From an uncultured bacterium (GTDB taxonomy: Bacteria; Bacteroidota; Bacteroidia; Bacteroidales; Muribaculaceae), in contig CAJMNI010000016.1 in the NCBI GenBank assembly GCA_905214735.1, positions 1 through 47,861 on the forward strand: DNA of 47,861 nucleotides. Direction: 5' to 3'. Within the stretch, counting starts at the first letter, position 1; each line of letters begins with the position of its first letter. Positions 8,491 to 16,402 of this stretch are shown here, piece after piece. Both the position numbers and the translations under genes were made by a program. The notes under the pieces were generated by a model. That model did not search any database, was not told the origin of the DNA, and saw nothing but the letters and a program-made list of their open reading frames with translations.

Positions 8491-9117
8491 ATGTTTCACT
8501 GCTACCGACAACTCGAGCACTCCGACTGCGGGCTGACATGCATCCGGATGGTTGCCCGTCATTACGGAAAACGCATCCCAATGGCATTCCTTAAAAAGAG
8601 TTCAGATCTCAACCGGCTCGGAATGTCAATTGGTGACATGACTTCATGTCTGGCTGCAATCGGAATGGAATCAATGGCAGTCAAAATCTCAGCCACTGAG
8701 GCTGCCAACATGCCGCTCCCTGCTATACTTTTCTGGAGTCAGAAGCATTTCGTCGTACTTTACCAGGGTATCGATACCACCATAGGCGTGGCAGGAATTG
8801 AAATGAGTGGCGGACAAAAGCAACGACTCATGATCGCACGCGCTCTCTATAAAGACCCAGATATCCTTTTCCTAGACGAGGCTACATCCTCGCTCGACGC
8901 CAACAACGAGCGAAATATCACCGAAAATATACGGCTTTTAGGACAAGGCAAAACGATTATAATTGCAGCCCATAGACTGAGCACTGTTAAAAACGCGGAC
9001 AAAATCGTCTTTATCAAAGAGGGAGAAATTAGCGAATTTGGTACCCACGACGAACTTGTTGCCCTCGGTAAAGACTACAGACGACTCGTAAAAAACCAAC
9101 TTGACCTTAGTACTTGA
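8491..9117 (+). pseudogene. C39 peptidase / ABC exporter with large internal in-frame deletion
   Basis: 208 residues where full-length peptidase-containing ABC exporters have about 700-740. Residues 1-91 are a C39 peptidase N-terminus, with catalytic Cys13 in SDCGLTC and His86 in SQKHFVVLYQ. From about residue 93 the sequence is the end of an ABC ATPase: signature MSGGQKQRLMIARAL (105-119), Walker B ILFLDEATSSLD (125-136), and H-loop AHRLSTV. Missing are the C39 aspartate region, all transmembrane helices and Walker A (about 500 residues or 1.6 kb). The frame is intact across the join, so a stable protein may still be made. It cannot export or hydrolyse ATP alone. An assembly collapse is the alternative explanation. 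It lies 22 nt after the barrel gene, consistent with being the cassette's original transporter. Confidence 0.8.
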
Positions 9118-9232
9118 CATCCCAACCAGAGTCATAAGCATCCATCTAAATGATGAGAGAACTTTATAGCGCAATCCGTCATACAGGATGGATGTCGGTC
9201 TAACATGGGAACTCTGTGAACTCGCGTGGGAA

Positions 9233-9265
9233 TTTTCCAATATTGGGGATTTTTTTGTAATTTTG
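9233..9265 (+). promoter_or_regulatory. Probable promoter of the SulP transporter gene
   Basis: TAATTTTG at 9258-9265 is a full -7 match; an imperfect -33 box (TTTT) lies 21 nt upstream. The rest of 9118-9344 holds no recognisable gene. Confidence 0.5.
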
Positions 9266-9344
9266 CAACCGATAAGGTAAAAATTTAGGTTTCAAAGTAG
9301 CCCTATAGGGCTTATGTAAGGCCGTTGAAAAGCTTGCAGTATTG

Positions 9345-11114
9345 ATGCTTTCAACTGTTGCCGACTATCTCAGAACGTATTGCTACATGGTAAAATCTCT
9401 TGGTTTTCATCCGGCGCTCGTCGGAGCGCTCCGGAATTATTCTCTGTCTAAGTTTCGCCAGGATCTGGTGGCCGGCCTCGTGGTCGGCATCATCGCCCTT
9501 CCGCTTGCTATCGCTTTCGCCATCGCCAGCGGTGTCGGTCCAGCCGTCGGACTCACCACGGCCGTGGTCGGCGGTTTCCTCGTTTCCGCCTTCGGCGGCA
9601 ACACGGTGCAGATCGGCGGACCGACCGGCGCGTTTATCGTCATTGTCTACAACATCATCCAGATGTATGGCCTCACCGGTCTCGCCCTTGCCACTCTCAT
9701 GGCCGGCTGCATCCTCGTGCTGATGGGGGTGTTCAAGCTCGGCACAGTGATCAAGTTCATCCCTTATCCGATTGTGGTAGGGTTCACCGCCGGTATAGCC
9801 GTGACGATTTTCTCCACGCAGATGCCCGATTTCTTCGGTCTGACGATCGACGAGAAGATTCCTTCCGATTTCGCAGGGAAATGGATGGTCTACTTCCGCA
9901 ATTTCGACAGCGTCCATTGGCTCACCGCCATTGTCGGTCTGCTATCGCTTGCCATCATCATCGTCGCACCCAAGATTTCCAAACGCCTTCCCGGCTCGCT
10001 TCTGGCCATTATCGTGGTCACCGCGGCTGTATGGATATTGCGTGAATATTGGGGAATCGGGGGAGTACCGACCATCGGCGACCGCTTCGGCTCCATCTCT
10101 TCATCGCTGCCGGCGCCTCATGCCGTAGGCTTCGACATGGCTTCGGTCAGGCTGCTCTTTCCCTCCGCTTTCACCATCGCAATGCTCGGCGCCATCGAAT
10201 CGCTGCTTTCCGCCACCGTGGCCGACGGCGTCACCGGCGACCGGACTTGCTCCAACACCGAACTTATCGGCCAGGGAATAGCCAACATCACGGTGCCTCT
10301 CTTCGGCGGAATCCCGGTCACCGGCGCCATCGCCCGCACCATGACCAACATCACCAACGGAGGCCGCACTCCGGTGGCGGGCTTGGTCCATGCCGCCGTG
10401 TTGCTGCTGATTTTCCTCTTCGCCATGCCGCTGATCAATCTCGTGCCGATGTCATGCCTGGCAGCGGTGCTGATAATGGTCAGCTACAATATGAGCGGCT
10501 GGCGCACTGTCAAGGGAATGGCCAACAATCCCAAGGGGGATGTCTGGGTGCTTGTAGTGACATTCCTGCTCACAGTGATCTTCGACCTCACAATCGCTAT
10601 CGAGATAGGAATGCTTCTCGCGGTGCTCGTATTTCTGCGCCGCGTCACAGAGAACACCACGATCCGCGTCTATGGCGACCAGCTCGACGCCGCCGATTTC
10701 GACATGTCGCAGCATGAAGTGCTCAACCTCGAACCGGGCGTTTCCGTCTATGAGATCGACGGCCCCTTCTTCTTCGGAGCCGCAACGAAATTCGACGAGA
10801 TGATGCGTCTCGCTCCACATGAGACACCGCTCGTGCGCATCATCAGAATGCGAAAGGTGCCTTTCATCGACTCCACGGGACTGCACAATCTGCAGCTGCT
10901 CATCGAGTCATCGCATGAAGAGGGAATTCTGATAGTCCTCTCGGGAGTAAGGGAGAATGTGCGCGAGGCGCTTCATAAATCGCATATCGACAATCTGATA
11001 CCGGCTGAATATGTGTGCGACCACATCTCGAAGGCAGTGGTCGTTGCCAACGCCCTGGCGCGCACGGTAGCAGCCGACCGGGCATTGGAGCGCCATGCCC
11101 TCCACATTCACTAA
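9345..11114 (+). CDS. SulP family inorganic anion transporter (sulfate permease-like)
   Basis: 589 residues from the ATG at 9345; a TTG one codon upstream is less likely. The N-terminal two thirds is the SulP membrane domain, with the family signature VAGLVVGIIALPLAIAFAIA near residues 42-61, QIGGPTGAF near 90, and repeated hydrophobic helices. The C-terminal ~110 residues form a cytoplasmic STAS domain, with EIDGPFFFGAA and the conserved IDSTG at about 508-512. SulP proteins move sulfate, bicarbonate, dicarboxylates or other anions; the substrate is not readable here. It is monocistronic and converges on the GntR gene with no spacer, and no strong terminator is seen between them. Confidence 0.93.
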   Translation: MLSTVADYLRTYCYMVKSLGFHPALVGALRNYSLSKFRQDLVAGLVVGIIALPLAIAFAIASGVGPAVGLTTAVVGGFLVSAFGGNTVQIGGPTGAFIVIVYNIIQMYGLTGLALATLMAGCILVLMGVFKLGTVIKFIPYPIVVGFTAGIAVTIFSTQMPDFFGLTIDEKIPSDFAGKWMVYFRNFDSVHWLTAIVGLLSLAIIIVAPKISKRLPGSLLAIIVVTAAVWILREYWGIGGVPTIGDRFGSISSSLPAPHAVGFDMASVRLLFPSAFTIAMLGAIESLLSATVADGVTGDRTCSNTELIGQGIANITVPLFGGIPVTGAIARTMTNITNGGRTPVAGLVHAAVLLLIFLFAMPLINLVPMSCLAAVLIMVSYNMSGWRTVKGMANNPKGDVWVLVVTFLLTVIFDLTIAIEIGMLLAVLVFLRRVTENTTIRVYGDQLDAADFDMSQHEVLNLEPGVSVYEIDGPFFFGAATKFDEMMRLAPHETPLVRIIRMRKVPFIDSTGLHNLQLLIESSHEEGILIVLSGVRENVREALHKSHIDNLIPAEYVCDHISKAVVVANALARTVAADRALERHALHIH

Positions 11115-11477
11115 TCACTGATTTTTGATCGCTTCTATGATATCCTCGGCCGGTATGCCGAGGATTTTCATTTCCGAAAGGAAGGCGGGCAGCGTTGTCG
11201 AGAAAAATTCGCGGCGCCGTTCGGCGTTGACTTTCGTGCAGGCGTCGGCCGCGAGGGTAAAACCCATGCCGCGCTTCGAGATAATCATCTCGGAGGCCTG
11301 CAGCGAATCCATCGCCTTCAGCACTGTGCGGGCGTTGACTCCCAATGAAGCCGTCAGCTCGCGCACCGACGGAATGCGCTCGCCGGGACGCCATGCCCCG
11401 GTGAGTATCTGCAGATATGCATAGTCGATGATCTGCCGATAGATCGATTTGTTGTTGGAAAATTCAATCATCGTCAA
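11115..11477 (-). CDS. GntR family transcriptional regulator (YtrA-type)
   Basis: 120 residues. An N-terminal winged helix (about 8-75: SIYRQIIDYAYLQILTGAW, RIPSVRELTASLGVNARTV) is followed by a short helical tail, the layout of the YtrA subgroup that has no ligand-binding domain and usually controls an adjacent ABC transporter. Its start is 1 nt past the stop of the ABC transporter gene, so the pair is cotranscribed. Unusually, the regulator is last in the operon rather than first. It likely represses its own operon; the operator was not identified. Confidence 0.9.
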   Translation of the reverse strand: MTMIEFSNNKSIYRQIIDYAYLQILTGAWRPGERIPSVRELTASLGVNARTVLKAMDSLQASEMIISKRGMGFTLAADACTKVNAERRREFFSTTLPAFLSEMKILGIPAEDIIEAIKNQ

Positions 11478-11478
11478 A

Positions 11479-13191
11479 TCAAATGTTTTTACGCTCGAGT
11501 TGCCTGTAGGTTAAGAATATCAATGCGGCGATGATCGCCACCAGACTTATGCAGAAGATCACCATGAATGGGGAGGAGACAAGCTCGCTCGAGAAGGCGA
11601 GGGCATCCTCCAGCTCCGCTCTGGCTTGGGCCGGGCCTGTCACAGTCTGGGTCTTGCATATGATTTTCCCGAAATTGGAGTCAGTCAATGACTTGAAGAA
11701 ACCATAGATGGCGCCTACAATGGAGAAGAAGAAATATGTTGCGATCATTGCCCCCACTCCCTTTACCACTCTGTTGCTCCGGCAGCTTTTCACCACATAA
11801 AGCACCACCATTGCCACCACCATCGGCTGCAGCAGCGACAGATAGGGAGAGCAGGTTCGGAAATCATAGGTGGTCCGTGTGACTCTGACGAAAATAGAGT
11901 CGTTGTCGGCAATCATGAAGTTCTTCAGCAACAAGGCCAAAGCGGGGAAAATGTTAACCACCAGCGGGATGGCAATAAGGAAATAAATGGAGAAAAAGGT
12001 CATCTTTTCCGCCGGGCGCACGGGAACCTGCCGCTCCAGAACCGGATCGTCACCCCTGTTGGCAAGAATAAGCGGGGCGCATCCTACTAAGATCGAAAGC
12101 AGGCTTGAAATTGCAGAGTAGACGGTGGTCAGAACAATCTGATTGATGGGAAGGAGAATGAAGGCGGAGAGTATGAGCGAGATAGCGCCGTAGACCAAGA
12201 GCTGCTTGCGCACAAGCGAGCCGTAGAATCCGGCGAAATCGAGAGTCCGTCGCCATGAGAAGCGGGGAGCGGCGCAGGGACCGTAGAGAGTGGCGCATGC
12301 CGTTTCGGCCGAGTCGAAACCGTCGTCCACTTCGGAAACAGCTGAGGCTACAGCCTCGTCCTGCTGCATTATCGTGTCGATTATTCTGTCGCGGGCCGGA
12401 GAATATAGCGACCTGTAGAGCATTTCCCAGTCGATGCGCGAATCTTCGCCGTCTGAGACTATGATCTGGCGGTAGGAACCGGGCGTGATCTCATAATAGA
12501 GGGCGGCGGGATCGACCGTGCGCTCTTCGATGAAGGCTATATGGTCGAGGATCGCGTCGGCGGTGGCGGCGAGCATGAGGCTGCCGTTGCGGATTGCGAT
12601 CACGCCTTCGAAGAGGTTGTCGAGTTCGGAGATGGTGTGGGTTGAGACGATAAGCGTCTGCTCTTCTGTTATCTGCGAGGCGATGAGACGCCGAAGCGTG
12701 GCTTTCGACTGTATGTCGAGGCCGTTGGTCGGTTCGTCAAGGAGCAGTGTGTCTACTCCGAGGGCGAGCACGTAGGCAAGCTGCGCTTTCTTGCGGTTGC
12801 CGAGCGACTGCTTGCGGAGGTGCTCATTGCCAGTGAGACCGAATTCGGCGAGGTTGGCAAGAAACCTCTCCATCGAGAAGGAGGGATAGAATCCTGAGTC
12901 GGCGCTTGCGAAGTCAAGGATGGTCTTGGCGGGAAATGCGGCGTTTTCCTCAAGAAAGAAAATGTGTCCCATCTGCGCCGGAACGGTAGAGGCGGCAGGA
13001 TGTCGGTCGACGAGGCATTCTCCTTCCGAGGGATGGAGAAGACCTGCCATGATATGGAGAAGGGTCGTTTTCCCGGCGCCGTTCTCTCCGACGAGGAGAT
13101 GGATGCCGGGGCCGATTGTGGCGTTTACGTTGAGCAGCGCCGGCCGTGACTGCTTGCGATAGGAAAAAGTGAGGTTGCGGAGGGTGATCAT
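11479..13191 (-). CDS. ABC transporter, ATPase fused to membrane domain
   Basis: 570 residues. An N-terminal ATPase (1-~215) has Walker A GENGAGKT (35-42), a modified signature SLGNRKKA (129-136) in place of LSGGQ, Walker B LLLDEP with Asp152-Glu153, and H-loop His185 (VSTHTISEL). A linker leads to a membrane domain with about six hydrophobic helices from ~325 to the C-terminus (e.g. LLVYGAISLILSAFILLP; FMVIFCISLVAIIAALIFL). ATPase and permease are usually separate proteins in YtrA-regulated systems, so the fusion is notable. Probably an exporter or a lantibiotic/cell-envelope-stress type transporter; the substrate is unknown. It lies between the TraB/GumN gene (13 nt) and gntR (1 nt). Confidence 0.88.
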   Translation of the reverse strand: MITLRNLTFSYRKQSRPALLNVNATIGPGIHLLVGENGAGKTTLLHIMAGLLHPSEGECLVDRHPAASTVPAQMGHIFFLEENAAFPAKTILDFASADSGFYPSFSMERFLANLAEFGLTGNEHLRKQSLGNRKKAQLAYVLALGVDTLLLDEPTNGLDIQSKATLRRLIASQITEEQTLIVSTHTISELDNLFEGVIAIRNGSLMLAATADAILDHIAFIEERTVDPAALYYEITPGSYRQIIVSDGEDSRIDWEMLYRSLYSPARDRIIDTIMQQDEAVASAVSEVDDGFDSAETACATLYGPCAAPRFSWRRTLDFAGFYGSLVRKQLLVYGAISLILSAFILLPINQIVLTTVYSAISSLLSILVGCAPLILANRGDDPVLERQVPVRPAEKMTFFSIYFLIAIPLVVNIFPALALLLKNFMIADNDSIFVRVTRTTYDFRTCSPYLSLLQPMVVAMVVLYVVKSCRSNRVVKGVGAMIATYFFFSIVGAIYGFFKSLTDSNFGKIICKTQTVTGPAQARAELEDALAFSSELVSSPFMVIFCISLVAIIAALIFLTYRQLERKNI

Positions 13192-13204
13192 TTTGCGCGG
13201 GTGA

Positions 13205-14092
13205 TCATTTTATTGACGTTACTTTGAATCCTTTTTTGCGGAGAAGCTGGAGGAGGCCTCTGTCTCCGGGAAGATGGCCGGCTCCGACAACCACGAGTGT
13301 CGCCTTTTCGGGGAGAAGAGTGGCGAGGGAATCGGCCCAGGTGGCGTTGCGGCTGTAGATGAGTTCTTCCAGGTCATCTTTCTCCATTTCGGGATCGAGT
13401 ATGCACTCTTCCACGGCCTTGAGGTCTTGCGTCATATAGGCGTTGGTGAGCTTCACTACTTTTTCTGAAAGTTCGGCGTCGCGGCGCACTGCGTCCATGA
13501 GGTTTTCGGCCTGCTCGGAAATCGGTTTGCCGAAGAGCATGTTGAACTGGAAATCAACGGTCTCGAGACCGGCCACCTCTTTCCCCTCCTTGCGGGCGAG
13601 ATCCTGAAACGACTGGTCGAGTCCCTGGGTGGGGTTGAACGAGGGGAGGACTTTGAGGGCCTGGAGTGCCGAAAGCTGGGTGGTGACAACGCCGGGTTTC
13701 ACGGCGTCGAGCATCTGGATGGAGGGTGTTCCTCCGGTGTAACCGTTCCAGACTGTCGTCAGGGAGTCGAGCTGAGCCGGGGAGAGCACTACTGAGAGCG
13801 TGCTGTCGGCGGGAGCCATCATTTTAGACTGCATCGACATCATGGCTTCGGGAGTGGTCATGAGCTTCATGTCGACTTCGCCGATCACTCTTTCTGTATC
13901 GGCCATGGCCTGACGCAGACCCTGAACGCTGTCGATCATCGAAACGGGGGCGAAATGGTGGGTGCCGAAAATATATGAAGCCGTTTTCGAACCGGGGATT
14001 TCAACTTTCCAGAGGAGCTGGGCCTGAGCGGAGAGAGTGCAAATGAGGAGGAGAAGGATTGAACAAAGTCGAGATTTAAATTTCATCGCCAT
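13205..14092 (-). CDS. TraB/GumN family secreted protein
   Basis: 295 residues from the chosen start at 14092, which puts a clean signal peptide (KSRLCSILLLLICTLSAQAQ) at the N-terminus; an ATG 30 nt upstream (14122) is possible but adds ten non-signal residues. The family marks are GTHHFAPVSMID near the start (GxxH), GEVDM, and the C-terminal VVVGAGHLPGDRGLLQLL (GxGHLxGxxG). TraB/GumN proteins resemble the Tiki/EreA metalloprotease-like fold; the bacterial role is poorly known. It acts in the periplasm or at the cell surface. It appears to be the first gene of a unit with the ABC transporter and gntR. Confidence 0.88.
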   Translation of the reverse strand: MAMKFKSRLCSILLLLICTLSAQAQLLWKVEIPGSKTASYIFGTHHFAPVSMIDSVQGLRQAMADTERVIGEVDMKLMTTPEAMMSMQSKMMAPADSTLSVVLSPAQLDSLTTVWNGYTGGTPSIQMLDAVKPGVVTTQLSALQALKVLPSFNPTQGLDQSFQDLARKEGKEVAGLETVDFQFNMLFGKPISEQAENLMDAVRRDAELSEKVVKLTNAYMTQDLKAVEECILDPEMEKDDLEELIYSRNATWADSLATLLPEKATLVVVGAGHLPGDRGLLQLLRKKGFKVTSIK

Positions 14093-14184
14093 AGGTTTTG
14101 CATGCGCAAAGATTTTTTGCATTGCGCACTTGTTTTAGTCAGTGTTGCGTATGTGTAGCTGTGTTGTATCACGCTGCAACACTG

Positions 14185-14216
14185 CAAAACTATAAAAACC
14201 AGTCGATCCAAGCAAA
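14185..14216 (-). promoter_or_regulatory. Promoter of the TraB/GumN - ABC - GntR unit
   Basis: Minus strand TTTG (14216-14213), 20-nt spacer, TAGTTTTG (14192-14185). Predicted transcription start near 14178, about 85 nt before the chosen start. Confidence 0.6.
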
Positions 14217-14240
14217 TAATTAACATCTATTAACATCAGC

Positions 14241-15020
14241 CTAACAACTGCGGAAGCGCAGCATGGCGAAGAGGAGCGGCTCGGAGGTGTCGGAATTGTT
14301 GAGCGAGAAAAGGGTTTCGCAGCCATTGTCGGCGCGGTTGATGGCTACTGTCTGACCGTAGAGGGATTCACGCATGAATGTTAGCTCCATGCGTTCGATC
14401 TCGTGGGTGTCGAAAAATTCGAGCGAGAAACGGTTGAGAAGCATCTGCACATAACGCACCGTGTTCACATGGCGGTAATAGTCGATGTCGCAATATTTGA
14501 AAGTGTAATGCTGTGGCTCGGCCGTTGATTTCACGGCCCCGCGCGGCAATTCGCCGTCGAATGAGAGGGGAAGGATGAGATGGTGTTTCCCCTGTCGGGG
14601 TATCGGACATTCCCGCGATGAAATTATTCCTTCCGGGAGATTGAGATGAGACAAGCCGGTGCTTTCGCGGGTTTCGGTGTCGAGCACCATCCATATCGAA
14701 CGGGCATAACCGAGCACCCGGCCGTCGGCTGCTGTGATGGCGAAGTTGCGTTCGGAGAAATGGCGGTTCCACGATTCCACCCATGTTGTTAGCGAATAGG
14801 AATCGTTGACTTTCGGATACTCCATCATCTCGATGGCGAGCCGGGAGAGCACCCATCCCCGGCGCAGATGAGCCATGGAGGGGTTGCCGATGCCCAAAGA
14901 GTTGGCATGGGCAGTGGCTATGTCGATAATTTTGGATGTGAGAAGGGGGAGGGAGAGCTTCCCTTCGGCGTCGGTCTCACCGGCTGAAAGGAAAAATGTC
15001 TGGGTCAATTCCTGATTCAT
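14241..15020 (-). CDS. Acyl-ACP thioesterase
   Basis: 259 residues, the length of bacterial FatA/FatB-type thioesterases with two hotdog folds. The N-terminal half has IIDIATAHANSLGIG and RRGWVLSRLAIEMMEYPKVND, typical of the family; the second half has YCDIDYYRHVNTVRYVQMLL, carrying the catalytic Asn/His region. It hydrolyses acyl-ACP to free fatty acid in the cytoplasm, which in Bacteroidetes feeds membrane or exported lipids. It sits 87 nt downstream of the ComF-like gene with no clear promoter between, so it is probably the last gene of that unit. Confidence 0.9.
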   Translation of the reverse strand: MNQELTQTFFLSAGETDAEGKLSLPLLTSKIIDIATAHANSLGIGNPSMAHLRRGWVLSRLAIEMMEYPKVNDSYSLTTWVESWNRHFSERNFAITAADGRVLGYARSIWMVLDTETRESTGLSHLNLPEGIISSRECPIPRQGKHHLILPLSFDGELPRGAVKSTAEPQHYTFKYCDIDYYRHVNTVRYVQMLLNRFSLEFFDTHEIERMELTFMRESLYGQTVAINRADNGCETLFSLNNSDTSEPLLFAMLRFRSC

Positions 15021-15107
15021 ACTAATGTCAATCGCGGGTTATATTACATATAAATAACGAAAAGTTTTCGCTGATAGTTTGGCTTCTAAGACTTGGCTAT
15101 GCCGGCA

Positions 15108-15782
15108 TCAGAAAGTCACGCCGAGCGTCAGAAAAGCGATTTTGGCGGTCGGAACTGCTTCTGCCACGGCTTCAGTCGCGGCGGTCAGCGTCGAACCGGT
15201 GGTGCAGACGTCGTCGAGAAGAAGAAGCGTTTTTCCTTCAAGTTCTTCGGGACGCCTGATGCGGAAAAGATGCGACGTGTTCTGCCGCCTTTCTTCGAGG
15301 GAGAGTTTGGTCTGCGTGCGGTGCGGACGGGAGGCATAGAGATTGTCGGCGACCGGAATGCCTGTAATCTTTGAAATGCCGACGGCGATCTGTTCGGTCT
15401 GGTTGTAACCGCGCCGCGCCTTTTTCATGAAGTGCATCGGCACCGGGAGAATCATGTCGATGTCGGAAAGGAATCCGGTCGGGAAGAGCTCTTCTGCCAT
15501 GACTTCTCCCATATAGCGGGCGAGTCCGCGGAAATGCCTGTATTTGAAATCCTGGATTATGCGGGCAATATCGGAATCGCGGGAATAAAAGAAATGCCCC
15601 GTGGCACGTTCGAAACGGACGATCCCAGCGAAACGCATCTCCATCGGATTGTCGGGACGGGAGTGATAGAGAGTGCGCGGAATGCGCATCAGGCAAGGGC
15701 GGCACACGAACCTCTCGTCGCTCCCGAGCCGGGCCCCGCACACATGGCAGCATCGCGGAAAAAGAAAGTCGGTCAATCCCAT
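15108..15782 (-). CDS. ComF family protein (phosphoribosyltransferase-like)
   Basis: 224 residues. An N-terminal zinc-binding element (Cys12, Cys15, Cys27, Cys30; CCHVCGARL and CRPCL) precedes a type I phosphoribosyltransferase domain ending in the PRPP-loop motif LLLLDDVCTTGSTL at about 186-199. ComF homologues serve in DNA uptake/processing in competent bacteria; in Bacteroidales the gene is common and its role is not settled. The start abuts the heptamer repeat tract, so its translation signals lie within or next to repeat DNA. Confidence 0.9.
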   Translation of the reverse strand: MGLTDFLFPRCCHVCGARLGSDERFVCRPCLMRIPRTLYHSRPDNPMEMRFAGIVRFERATGHFFYSRDSDIARIIQDFKYRHFRGLARYMGEVMAEELFPTGFLSDIDMILPVPMHFMKKARRGYNQTEQIAVGISKITGIPVADNLYASRPHRTQTKLSLEERRQNTSHLFRIRRPEELEGKTLLLLDDVCTTGSTLTAATEAVAEAVPTAKIAFLTLGVTF

Positions 15783-15930
15783 TAGGCGTTAGGTTTAAGG
15801 TTTAGGGTTTAGGGTTTAGGGTTTAAGGTTTAGGTCGTTAGGTTTAAGGTAACATTAAACATTAAACATTAAACATTAAACATTAAACATTAAACATTAA
15901 ACATTAAACATTAAACTAATCACTAATCAC
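15781..15930. repeat. Heptanucleotide tandem-repeat tract, about 21 units in one phase
   Basis: From 15781 the sequence reads in unbroken 7-nt units. First come variants of TTAGGGT/TTAAGGT/GTTAGGT (15788-15850), then nine exact copies of ATTAAAC (15854-15916), then two copies of TAATCAC (15917-15930). Three different unit types share the same period and phase. The right end overlaps the last codons and stop of recX; the left end touches the start of the ComF-like gene. Slippage by one unit would change the spacing between the two genes without touching either coding sequence. Confidence 0.95.
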
Positions 15931-16399
15931 TATTCCTTATTTCCTTAACAATGCGGGAAGCGAGATCCGACTCAAAACCGCGGCTCAGCAGATGGCGGTA
16001 GAGTTTCACGGCCTCTTCCCTTCGGCTGAGATCGAGATTTTTAGCAGCGGAGGCGGCGGCCTTTTTGGCCGCTTCGAGATAGTCGGCCTGATCCACTTCG
16101 CGCCATGCCTCTTCGATCGTAGCCGACGGAATACGCTTGGCGATCAGTCCCATGCGTATTTTCAGCCTTCCCCAGGAGGAGAATCTCACCTTGTCGCGGG
16201 AAAAGGCAATGGCATAGCGGAGCTCGTCGAGAAACTTCCGGTCGGTGAGTTCGCCGATCACGCTTTCGATGTCGGCGGAGTCCAGGCCCGCGGCGGCAAG
16301 TTTCCTCATTATGTCGGACGGTGCCTGCTCGGAACGTGCGCAAAGCGAAGCCATTTTCAGCAGGGCTTCGTCGCGGGTGAGTGGTTTGCGGGATTTCAT
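15923..16399 (-). CDS. recX: Regulatory protein RecX
   Basis: 158 residues, all-helical, with the three-helix repeats of RecX: ARSEQAPSDIMRKLAAAG, then ELTDRKFLDELRYAIAFSRD (the LxDxxYA signature), RIPSATIEEAWREVD and LYRHLLSRGFESDLASRIV. RecX binds RecA filaments and modulates recombination. recA itself is not in this window. It starts 3 nt after prmC stops. Its TAG stop lies inside the first TAATCAC unit of the repeat tract. Confidence 0.9.
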   Translation of the reverse strand: MKSRKPLTRDEALLKMASLCARSEQAPSDIMRKLAAAGLDSADIESVIGELTDRKFLDELRYAIAFSRDKVRFSSWGRLKIRMGLIAKRIPSATIEEAWREVDQADYLEAAKKAAASAAKNLDLSRREEAVKLYRHLLSRGFESDLASRIVKEIRNSD

Positions 16400-16402
16400 G
16401 CT

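Noticed and set aside
8938..9240. 100-codon minus-strand frame opposite the exporter remnant
   Set aside because: Antisense to the conserved ABC Walker B/H-loop coding; no independent support.
15788..15850. Plant-type telomere repeats (TTTAGGG)
   Set aside because: Only three exact units, in the same 7-nt phase as unrelated ATTAAAC units and between bacterial genes; a local heptamer tract, not eukaryotic DNA.
15854..15916. CRISPR array
   Set aside because: The repeats are 7-nt, directly abutting, without spacers; no cas genes nearby.
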